Positions 57,629 through 64,000 of a stretch of 64,000 nt of DNA are shown in pieces (positions within the stretch are counted from its first letter, which is position 1; each line of letters opens with the position of its first letter). A program made the position numbers and the translations under genes. This DNA comes from Bacteroidales bacterium (GTDB lineage Bacteria > Bacteroidota > Bacteroidia > Bacteroidales > Marinilabiliaceae): assembly GCA_024401355.1 (NCBI GenBank), contig JAKSLF010000013.1, forward strand, positions 17,198 to 81,197. The letters are read 5' to 3'. The notes under the pieces are model-generated. The model had not been told where the DNA came from. It ran no database searches and saw only the letters and a program-made list of their open reading frames with translations.

Positions 57629-57643
57629 GGGCCTTAATTTTTT
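57609..57643 (+). terminator. trp attenuator (intrinsic terminator)
   Basis: AAGGCCTGCC (57609-57618) pairs with GGTGGGCCTT (57626-57635) over 10 bp including two G-U wobbles, with a 7-base loop, followed by AATTTTTT (57636-57643). It ends 21 bp before the trpE ATG. Confidence 0.92.
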
Positions 57644-57664
57644 GATGTGATAACATAATAGACA

Positions 57665-59071
57665 ATGAAAAAATATAACTACACAACTGTGTCGAAAAAT
57701 TTGCTGGCCGATATGCATACGCCAGTGAGCATCTATATGAAGATGCGCGACCTCTACACACAGAGCGCCCTGATGGAGAGTTCCGACTATCATGGAGGCG
57801 AAAATGCTAAGTCGTTTATCTGCTTCGAGCCTATTGCCTCGGTCGGTATCAACCACGGCGTAGCTACTTGCACCTATCCCGACGGCAGCGTGACAAAGAA
57901 GCCTATAACGAAGGACTACCAGAGCGACTCGGCTATCAACGAGTTTATCAATTCATTCGAGATCTCTGGCGAGAAGGGTTTGCATCAGGGACTCTTCGGA
58001 TATACGGCTTTCAATGCTGTCAGATATTTCGAGAATATTAATGTCAAGGACGAGATGCAGGAGAAGAACGATGCACCCGACATGCTCTACGTGCTCTTCA
58101 AGAGCATGGTTGTAATCAACCATTTCACCAACACCATGTCGATTGTCTCTCTCGTTAGAGAAGGAGAGACTGCCGACCTCTCTCGCATCGAGAAGCAACT
58201 CAACCGCAACGATATCAAGCAGTATGAGTTCCACCCTGTTGGCGAGACTACAAGCACGCTGACCGACGAAGAACATAAGGCCAATATTCGCAAGGGTATT
58301 GCTCATTGCCTCCGTGGCGATGTTTTCCAGATTGTTCTCGCCCGACGTTTCAAGCAGAAGTATGAGGGTGACGATTTCAAGCTCTACCGAGCTCTTCGAA
58401 GCATCAACCCTTCGCCATATCTCTTCTATTTCGATTTCGGCGGTTTCCGCATCTTCGGCTCGTCGCCAGAGACTCATTGCCGCATTACTGCCGACCGCAC
58501 GGCTTATATCGACCCTATCGCCGGCACGACTAAGCGTACTGGCGACCCGGAGCGCGACGCACAAAATGCTCTCTACCTCCGCAACGACCCTAAGGAAAAT
58601 GCCGAGCATGTGATGCTTGTCGACTTGGCCCGCAACGACCTGAGCCGCAACTGCCACAATGTGAAGGTCGATTTCTATAAGGATATGCAGTACTACAGCC
58701 ATGTGATTCACCTCGTTAGCCGCGTGAGCGGTAAGCTCGATGATAATGCCGATCCTGTCAAGTCTTTTATCGACACTTTCCCTGCCGGCACTCTCTCTGG
58801 CGCTCCTAAGGTTAGGGCTATGCAGCTCATCAGCGAAATCGAACCTCATAGCCGTGGCGCCTATGGCGGATGCATCGGTTGCATCGGTTTCGACGGCTCG
58901 CTCAACCAGGCTATCACTATCCGCACTTTCGTCAGCCGCAACAACGAACTGTGGTTCCAGGCCGGCGGTGGCATCGTGGCCAAGAGCAACGAGGAGTACG
59001 AACTCCAAGAGGTCAACAATAAGCTCGGCGCTTTGCGAAAGGCTATTTTTATGGCCGAGGAGATGAGATAA
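57665..59071 (+). CDS. trpE: anthranilate synthase component I
   Basis: Converts chorismate with ammonia or glutamine nitrogen to anthranilate. The feedback site near the N-terminus has ALMESSDYHGGENAKSFICF (LMES in place of the usual LLES tryptophan-binding motif). The catalytic chorismate domain is about 195-460: GDVFQIVLARRFKQ, PSPYLFYFDF, GTTKRTGDPERD, DLARNDLSRNC, GTLSGAPKVRAM. The 468 residues match the family. It is first after the attenuator and 28 bp before trpG. Confidence 0.97.
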   Translation: MKKYNYTTVSKNLLADMHTPVSIYMKMRDLYTQSALMESSDYHGGENAKSFICFEPIASVGINHGVATCTYPDGSVTKKPITKDYQSDSAINEFINSFEISGEKGLHQGLFGYTAFNAVRYFENINVKDEMQEKNDAPDMLYVLFKSMVVINHFTNTMSIVSLVREGETADLSRIEKQLNRNDIKQYEFHPVGETTSTLTDEEHKANIRKGIAHCLRGDVFQIVLARRFKQKYEGDDFKLYRALRSINPSPYLFYFDFGGFRIFGSSPETHCRITADRTAYIDPIAGTTKRTGDPERDAQNALYLRNDPKENAEHVMLVDLARNDLSRNCHNVKVDFYKDMQYYSHVIHLVSRVSGKLDDNADPVKSFIDTFPAGTLSGAPKVRAMQLISEIEPHSRGAYGGCIGCIGFDGSLNQAITIRTFVSRNNELWFQAGGGIVAKSNEEYELQEVNNKLGALRKAIFMAEEMR

Positions 59072-59099
59072 TTGCCAATTGATTTTTGATGATTGCTTT

Positions 59100-59663
59100 A
59101 TGAAAGTTGTTATAATAGATAATTACGATTCGTTTACATACAACCTCTCGCATCTGCTCAAGGAGCTCGGCGCCGAGGTGACGGTATATAGAAATGACTG
59201 CTTCGAGATGTCACAGCTCGAGGCTTTTGACAAGATTGTCCTTTCGCCTGGTCCTGGCATCCCTTCCGAGGCTGGCCTCCTGCTCAAGGTCATCGAGACT
59301 TATGCTGGCAAGAAGCCTATGCTTGGCGTTTGTCTCGGCCATCAGGCTATCGGTGAGTTCTTTGGTGGCAAGCTGACCAATTTGTCCGATGTGTTCCATG
59401 GCGTGAAGACTCCAGCGACAATTGTGGGCGACGACTACATCTTCGAGGGGCTCCCTAGCGAGATCGAGGTCGGCCGTTACCACTCGTGGGTGGTCGACAC
59501 TAAGGATTTCCCTTCGTGCCTCGAGATTACAGCTACGAGCAACGAGGGTCAGGTGATGGCTCTCCGACATAAGACCTACGATGTCCACGGCATACAGTTC
59601 CATCCCGAGTCTGTACTGACGCCCGATGGCGCCAAGATTGTTGGCAACTGGCTCAAGCATTAA
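59100..59663 (+). CDS. trpG: anthranilate synthase glutamine amidotransferase component
   Basis: Glutaminase subunit supplying ammonia to TrpE; 187 residues. Class I amidotransferase triad: the nucleophilic Cys in GVCLGHQAIGEFFGG (about 79), and His and Glu in IQFHPESVLTPDG (about 168). The oxyanion PGPGIPSEAG is at about 53. The ATG at 59100 gives the family start MKVVIIDNYDSFTYNL; an in-frame ATG 21 bp upstream is less likely. A role in folate synthesis as PabA as well is possible. Confidence 0.96.
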   Translation: MKVVIIDNYDSFTYNLSHLLKELGAEVTVYRNDCFEMSQLEAFDKIVLSPGPGIPSEAGLLLKVIETYAGKKPMLGVCLGHQAIGEFFGGKLTNLSDVFHGVKTPATIVGDDYIFEGLPSEIEVGRYHSWVVDTKDFPSCLEITATSNEGQVMALRHKTYDVHGIQFHPESVLTPDGAKIVGNWLKH

Positions 59664-59696
59664 GTTCGCTTTGCTGCGTTGATGGAGGTCTGAACC

Positions 59697-60428
59697 ATGC
59701 CTTGTACCTATTCGTTTTCTGTCGACCGTCTGGGAACTATCGAGGTGCTCGAAAAGCGCAATGCACGTGGCATGTCGATTCGCGTTCACGAAGGTGGCGT
59801 GGTCCGGGTTACGGTACATCCATCGACTACTCAGCTCGAGGTCGGACGCTATGTGGTCGAACAGGCCGAGTGGATTGAGGCTGCTCGTCAGCGGATGGCT
59901 CGCAAGAGCGTCGCCGTGACAATCTTCACTCCCGACTCCACTTTTGCCACACGCGAACACAGACTTGTGATGTCGGCAACTTCCCGCGACAAGTATGCTC
60001 ACGTCAAGGTCAAGCAGGGTCTCATCGAGGTTACTTTCCCGTCCGATGTCGATCCGTCGAAGAGCGAGGTGGTACAGAGTCTGGCACGCAAGGGCATCGC
60101 TTTCGCTTTCAAGGTCGAGGGGCAGAAGGTGCTCCCACAAAGGCTCGACGAACTCGCACGCATCCACGGTTTTACCTATTCTTCTGTCGAACTCAAGGAT
60201 ATGAAGAGCCGATGGGGTAGCTGCTCAAGCAAGAAGGGCATACAGCTCAACGTTCAGCTGATGCGTCTGCCCGACGAACTTATCGACCACGTCCTGCTCC
60301 ACGAGTTGTGCCATACTGTTGAGATGAACCACGGACCTCGTTTCCACAATCTTCTCAACAAGGTCGACGGCGGACGTGCTGCACTCCACGAGAGGCAACT
60401 GAAAACCTATAGGACACAGAGATGGTAG
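59697..60428 (+). CDS. YgjP/SprT-like zinc metallopeptidase (DUF45)
   Basis: A 243-residue cytoplasmic protein of the YgjP/DUF45 family. The zinc motif is HELCHTVEMNHGPRFH (about residues 201-216, HExxH plus a third His), preceded by the family string MKSRWGSCSSKKGIQLN (about 169-185). Biological role and substrate are unknown. It lies between trpG (33 bp) and trpD (37 bp) on the same strand, so it must be transcribed under the trp attenuator unless it has its own promoter; no TAnnTTTG box is visible. It is not a tryptophan enzyme. Confidence 0.88.
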   Translation: MPCTYSFSVDRLGTIEVLEKRNARGMSIRVHEGGVVRVTVHPSTTQLEVGRYVVEQAEWIEAARQRMARKSVAVTIFTPDSTFATREHRLVMSATSRDKYAHVKVKQGLIEVTFPSDVDPSKSEVVQSLARKGIAFAFKVEGQKVLPQRLDELARIHGFTYSSVELKDMKSRWGSCSSKKGIQLNVQLMRLPDELIDHVLLHELCHTVEMNHGPRFHNLLNKVDGGRAALHERQLKTYRTQRW

Positions 60429-60465
60429 ATATGATTATAGAGGAATAATAACAAAAACGATCTAT

Positions 60466-61467
60466 ATGCAACACATTCTTACTCGCCTTGTGGCTCAGGA
60501 AGAGCTGACGGCGGCAGAGACTGAAAAAATCCTGGTCAATATCACCCAGGAGGCTTATCCAATGGAGCAGATTACTGCTTTCATTATGGGACTTCAGATG
60601 CGTGGCGTCAGCGTCGACGAACTGCTCGGCCTGCGCAGCGGCATCCTCAAGACAGGCGTGCCTGTCGACCTCTCGCCTTATCAGCCTATCGACATCGTCG
60701 GTACTGGCGGCGATGGCAAGAATACTTTCAATATCTCTACTTGCTCATGTTTCGTTGTCGCAGGCGCTGGCTATAAGGTCGCTAAGCATGGCAACTATGC
60801 TGCCACTTCTGTCAGCGGCGCCAGTAATGTCATCGAGGGGCATGGCGTTAAGTTTACCAACGACAACGACAAGTTGCGTCGCAGCATCGAAGAGTCTGGT
60901 ATCGTCTATCTCCACGCTCCTCTCTTCGCTCGTGCAATGAAGTTTGTCGCACCTATTCGCAAGGCACTCAAGATCCCTACTTGCTTCAACCTTCTCGGAC
61001 CAATTGTCAATCCTTGCCGTCCTGCCTATCAGATGCTTGGTGTCGCTAATCTCAACCAGATGCGTCTCTACAGCAATGTCTACCAGAAGATGGGTATCGG
61101 TTATGGTATTGTCAATTCTATCGACGGCTACGACGAAATTTCACTCACTTCCGATTTCAAGGTGACTACCAAGACTCAGGAGAAGATCTATTCGCCTGCC
61201 GACCTCGGTTTCGAACATGCCAATGTGGCCGACCTCAGCGGTATGTCATACCAGACGGTCGACGATGCTAAGAAGGTTTTCGATGATGTCCTCTCTGGCA
61301 ATGGTACCAAGAGCCAGACCGATGTCGTTGTTGCCAATGCAGGCTTCGCTATCAGCATCATGGAGCCTGATAAGAGCATCGACGAATGTATCGCTATCGC
61401 ACGCGAATCACTCGACTCTAAGAAGGCACTCAACACTCTCAAGAAATATGTCGAGCTCAATTCATAG
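60466..61467 (+). CDS. trpD: anthranilate phosphoribosyltransferase
   Basis: Second step of tryptophan synthesis: anthranilate plus PRPP. The PRPP-binding DIVGTGGDGKNTFNIST lies at about residue 77, KHGNYAATS at about 106, and the anthranilate-site segment with KFVAPIRKALKIPTCFNLLG at about 160-182. The 333 residues match the family. It is the last gene of the operon, followed directly by a strong terminator. trpC, trpF, trpB and trpA are not in the window. Confidence 0.96.
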   Translation: MQHILTRLVAQEELTAAETEKILVNITQEAYPMEQITAFIMGLQMRGVSVDELLGLRSGILKTGVPVDLSPYQPIDIVGTGGDGKNTFNISTCSCFVVAGAGYKVAKHGNYAATSVSGASNVIEGHGVKFTNDNDKLRRSIEESGIVYLHAPLFARAMKFVAPIRKALKIPTCFNLLGPIVNPCRPAYQMLGVANLNQMRLYSNVYQKMGIGYGIVNSIDGYDEISLTSDFKVTTKTQEKIYSPADLGFEHANVADLSGMSYQTVDDAKKVFDDVLSGNGTKSQTDVVVANAGFAISIMEPDKSIDECIAIARESLDSKKALNTLKKYVELNS

Positions 61468-61488
61468 TCCGAGCTTCTTCACATGTAC

Positions 61489-61521
61489 AAAAAAAGGTGC
61501 CTCGTTCGAGACACCTTTTTG
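61489..61521. terminator. bidirectional terminator between trpD and the chemoreceptor gene
   Basis: AAAAAGGTG (61491-61499) pairs with CACCTTTTT (61512-61520); an inner CTC/GAG stem follows after one C-A mismatch, with a 4-base loop. T runs in both directions suit the two convergent genes. Confidence 0.85.
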
Positions 61522-61530
61522 TTTTGTCTT

Positions 61531-63306
61531 TTATACCTTGAATACTTTTATCGCCTCACCAATGTCAGCTACCATCTTCTGAATCTCTGCTGTTCGCGAT
61601 GCCATCTCTTCTGCCGAAGCTGCATTCTTTTGCGTGATTTGGTTCAAGTCGACAATAACTGAATTGACTTGCGCCGCACCTGCATTTTGTTCTATGCTGG
61701 CTGCTGTGATTTCGTCCATCTGCGATACTATCTGCTCAATCTTCGGAACTATATCCTTGATTCGCTCATTGGTGCCGTCTACTTCCTGAATACTGCTGTT
61801 TGCATTCTGCGTAATGCCTTCTGCTGTCTCTCTTGTCTGTTCTGCCAAACGACCGACTTCCTTGGCTACAACAGCAAAACCTTTGCCTTGCTCTCCTGCT
61901 CTGGCTGCCTCTACCGAAGCATTCAGCGACAGTATGTTCGTCTGCTTCACAAGGTCATTTATGGCATGTATGTTGCTGGCTATACGGGAAATCGACTCAG
62001 AACTGCTTGCCGATGATTCTCCCACTATCTTCATCTCCTGACCTATGCTCTTGGCTAGCTCGTTGGCATTCTTCGCATTGTAACTATTTTGCTCCGAGTT
62101 TGAATTCATCTCTTCCATCGTGCTCGAAATCTCCTCCAATGCTGCCGCTTGGTTGCCTGCCGCTTCTGATACTGCTATCGACATCTGGGCCAGTTTGCTC
62201 GTGTTTTGGCTTGTCTCTTTTGTCTTCTCTATTATCGGCACCAACACGCTCCTTATGTTGTCTTTCATCGCTTGAGCACTCTCGCTTATCGCGATTATTT
62301 CAGTACATGAGTCGTTTATTACCACATCGCACGTTAAATCACCATCTGCCAGATTCTTCATCTTTCCTACAAATCGCTTTACCGGATTTATCAGTCGGTA
62401 CCTCAAAAGGAATATCAAAAGCAGACATACACATATAGCAACAAAGGTACACATTGCCAAAATAATGCCTTGCTTCGACACTACGTCTTCTGTCTTCTGC
62501 ATAAACGCATGGACTGTTACCGTAGCCGACACGTTCCCTTTGTAGCTACGAATAGGAGTGCAAAAATAGTACCCATATACATTGTTAATCTCAAACTCCA
62601 TTACCGGACCCTTCCCCCCAATGAAACAGGTGTCTATGATTATTTGAGGTGTTGGAATGTGCGTATATTCACTCTCATCCAGATGGGTTGACGCTATGCA
62701 ATGTGTCGTGTCAAACAATAATGATGTTGCACCTACTATATCAACACCTAATGCCATTTGCCCTTTTATGCTTGTATTCATGCCTACAGCTACATATATT
62801 GCCACTGGCTCATCATTGTCATCTCTTATATAATCTGCATTGAACGTACAATATTGATTTTCAAATATTGGGTCCATACCAGATACCTGTCCTCGCTCTT
62901 TTACTGCAGCCGCAATCCCCGAAAGTGTCTCTGTGTTGATGTTGTCCTGCGAGGCTATTATGAGCTCTCCTTCTGTGTCTGTAAGTATATACGCATATAG
63001 TTTCGATACCTTCCTATACCACTCCATTTCGGTATTAAGGTATTCCATGTCTCTTTCGCGTATCTTCTCGTGAAGTTCTGTATAGTTGTCATTCAACGCT
63101 GCATTGACCTGTGCTAGCGCCTGGCCATGATGGAAAAACGCATTGCCAAAAACACCTGCCTTCGAGTGCAAATCTGCCAACGACAATTCTTTGATGTCCG
63201 ATTTTACTACAAAGTAATTGGCTACAAGGAGTCCTAAAAATATTGCAATGGCACCAATAACAGGAGCCATTATCAGTGTAGTCAACTCATTCCAACGTTT
63301 ATCCAT
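61531..63306 (-). CDS. methyl-accepting chemotaxis protein
   Basis: A 591-residue transmembrane receptor. First helix VIGAIAIFLGLLVANYFVV (about 15-33); a Cache-type periplasmic sensor (about 40-265); second helix GIILAMCTFVAICVCLLLIF (about 278-300); HAMP (about 302-355; it includes INPVKRF and LADGDL); and the long cytoplasmic signalling coiled coil, with hairpin tip TNILSLNASVEAARAGEQGK and EVGRLAEQTRETAEGI. No CheR-tethering pentapeptide at the C-terminus (IKVFKV). ATG 63306 gives a short N-terminal tail; an in-frame start at 63324 is possible. No che or flagellar genes are nearby; the output is unclear. Confidence 0.93.
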   Translation of the reverse strand: MDKRWNELTTLIMAPVIGAIAIFLGLLVANYFVVKSDIKELSLADLHSKAGVFGNAFFHHGQALAQVNAALNDNYTELHEKIRERDMEYLNTEMEWYRKVSKLYAYILTDTEGELIIASQDNINTETLSGIAAAVKERGQVSGMDPIFENQYCTFNADYIRDDNDEPVAIYVAVGMNTSIKGQMALGVDIVGATSLLFDTTHCIASTHLDESEYTHIPTPQIIIDTCFIGGKGPVMEFEINNVYGYYFCTPIRSYKGNVSATVTVHAFMQKTEDVVSKQGIILAMCTFVAICVCLLLIFLLRYRLINPVKRFVGKMKNLADGDLTCDVVINDSCTEIIAISESAQAMKDNIRSVLVPIIEKTKETSQNTSKLAQMSIAVSEAAGNQAAALEEISSTMEEMNSNSEQNSYNAKNANELAKSIGQEMKIVGESSASSSESISRIASNIHAINDLVKQTNILSLNASVEAARAGEQGKGFAVVAKEVGRLAEQTRETAEGITQNANSSIQEVDGTNERIKDIVPKIEQIVSQMDEITAASIEQNAGAAQVNSVIVDLNQITQKNAASAEEMASRTAEIQKMVADIGEAIKVFKV

Positions 63307-63400
63307 AATAGTTTTTCTAAACAATAATACTTTATTATACGACGACTACTATAAAAAGTTCATAGGAAGTTTCTTGTTTTGTCTTTTACTGAAATTCAAC

Positions 63401-63424
63401 TTTGACCATTTGACCGTGACCATT
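63401..63424. repeat. inverted partial copy of the repeat end
   Basis: The reverse complement, AATGGTCACGGTCAAATGGTCAAA, matches 63652-63676 in repeat copy B apart from one substitution and a short shift. Copy B is thus flanked by inverted repeats about 227 bp apart. Copy A has no such left partner. Confidence 0.6.
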
Positions 63425-63514
63425 CCAACTTTTCTGCGTTTTCATCCAAATGATTCTTATGTTTTATGGTTAAAAACACAATAACGTATGTTAATTCTGG
63501 CGTCTTTCTCTTAA

Positions 63515-63699
63515 TGATATTTAGTAATCTTTCACAATTTAAGCCGTCCCGACTTTAGGCACTTTTCTCGGAGGGATAACGGTACCTTACCGTACCCTTA
63601 CCATACCTTTCTGACTCCATCTCAAATGGCATTTCTTTAACTTGCGTTAACAATGGTCATGGTCAAAGTTGTCAAAGTCGATTTTTGACTGTTTTCGCC
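63515..63699. repeat. dispersed intergenic repeat, copy B
   Basis: About 185 bp homologous to 29331-29517, same orientation, with 63560-63609 identical over 50 bases. It contains the same two 11-bp units, the same small hairpin and the GGTCAAA repeats, and ends in GTTTTCGCCC followed by eight T. It lies in the roughly 620-bp region between the chemoreceptor start and the next gene; the remainder of that region is A/T-rich with the promoter at 63798-63829. Confidence 0.85.
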
Positions 63700-63797
63700 C
63701 TTTTTTTTAATACTTTTTTTGTTTTGCTTTATGTCTTGAGACCATTCACTCTATGGATTTTAACATTCATATCAACGTTTGGAGCCTGTGTGACAGA

Positions 63798-63829
63798 TTT
63801 GCATAATCCCCACTAATACATTATCTTTG
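63798..63829 (+). promoter_or_regulatory. promoter of the right-edge gene
   Basis: TTTG (63798-63801), 20-bp spacer, TATCTTTG (63822-63829): a full match to the Bacteroidetes consensus. Transcription is expected from near 63836. Confidence 0.7.
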
Positions 63830-63850
63830 TGTCGATAAACAGTTCATGTC

Positions 63851-63910
63851 ATGGAGCGTTGCCATGCGATACGTGGCATCGACGAGTACCTCGTGAAAGA
63901 GGTGGAGTGA
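63851..63910 (+). CDS. possible 19-residue upstream reading frame
   Basis: ATG at 63851 opens MERCHAIRGIDEYLVKEVE and stops at 63910, 16 bases before the TTG start of the exported protein and after the promoter. It could be a translated leader, or chance. There is no run of a single amino acid codon and no terminator behind it, so it is not a classic attenuator peptide. Confidence 0.2.
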   Translation: MERCHAIRGIDEYLVKEVE

Positions 63911-63926
63911 TACTGGTACGAAAACA

Positions 63927-64000
63927 TTGAGACGTTTACTCTACATACTGCTCCTGTTGACCATCTGCTTCATGACCAGTCATGCCCAGCAGATGCCGAT
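63927..64000 (+). CDS. N-terminus of an exported protein, cut by the window edge
   Basis: TTG start followed by a clean signal peptide (M)RRLLYILLLLTICFMTSHAQQMP, 24 codons before the window ends. No ATG or GTG start exists in this frame after the stop at 63894-63896, so TTG is the only reasonable initiator, as for the phosphoethanolamine transferase gene. It has a strong promoter upstream. Function cannot be told. Confidence 0.5.
   Translation, partial: MRRLLYILLLLTICFMTSHAQQMP

Noticed and set aside
57953-59008. Antisense open frame (351 codons) opposite trpE
   Set aside because: Shadow reading produced by GC-rich third positions; trpE is unequivocal.
1-64000. tRNA, rRNA, CRISPR arrays, prophage, insertion sequences, restriction or toxin-antitoxin systems
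   Set aside because: No cloverleaf or CCA-ended genes, regularly spaced repeats, transposase, integrase or defence-type motifs were found on either strand.

Overview
The window is a stretch of chromosome from an anaerobic, Gram-negative Bacteroidota, most likely order Bacteroidales (Prevotella- or Muribaculaceae-like). The evidence is: type IX secretion (T9SS) proteins with both kinds of C-terminal sorting domain, a PorP/SprF outer-membrane protein, a two-component-type propeller fused to a SpoIIE phosphatase, a bifunctional HisB, a CstA of only 484 residues, Bacteroidetes-type promoters (TAnnTTTG -7 box, often with TTTG 19-21 bp upstream), few Shine-Dalgarno sequences and some TTG starts. 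No rRNA, tRNA, CRISPR array, integrase or transposase was recognised. Species cannot be fixed from the sequence alone.

Layout. 0-11.7 kb, plus strand: the end of a large T9SS-exported protein, then a tightly packed run of cstA, an NAD-dependent epimerase, serB, a DUF4097-type secreted protein, rimM, prfB, lptB, hisB, a Nudix hydrolase and a shrunken E1-dehydrogenase-like protein. 11.7-23 kb, minus strand: comF, a Nat-type ABC exporter pair, then a T9SS cluster (type B sorted protein, PorP/SprF, PD40/PKD protein, unknown secreted protein, and a propeller-SpoIIE phosphatase). 23-43.8 kb: dgt (plus), parC-parE, nadB, polA (plus), an orphan protein, an AAA+ response regulator without a DNA-binding domain, ppx/gppA, a Xaa-Pro peptidase, metH and a phosphoethanolamine transferase. 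44.4-50.5 kb, plus: a small membrane protein, a GT-C glycosyltransferase, a methyltransferase-glycosyltransferase fusion, coaD, a thioredoxin-fold protein and a lolD-like ATPase. 50.5-55 kb, minus: two tandem TPR-SpoIIE phosphatases. 55.2-61.5 kb, plus: a DUF4286 protein, ruvC, queA, then a tryptophan operon (trpL leader-trpE-trpG-ygjP-like-trpD) with a complete attenuator. 61.5-64 kb: a methyl-accepting chemotaxis protein (minus), a repeat-containing intergenic region, and the first codons of an exported protein at the right edge.

The most rewarding non-coding signals are the trp attenuator (57508-57643: leader peptide with four consecutive Trp codons, terminator, and a perfect 8-bp antiterminator pairing) and a dispersed intergenic repeat of about 186 bp present twice (29331-29517 and 63515-63699) with a 50-bp block of perfect identity. 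A related short 11-bp tandem repeat lies at 43906-43938. I found no clearly undescribed multi-gene system. The best candidates for new biology are the repeat family, the T9SS cluster with its own phosphatase, and the degenerate E1-like protein.
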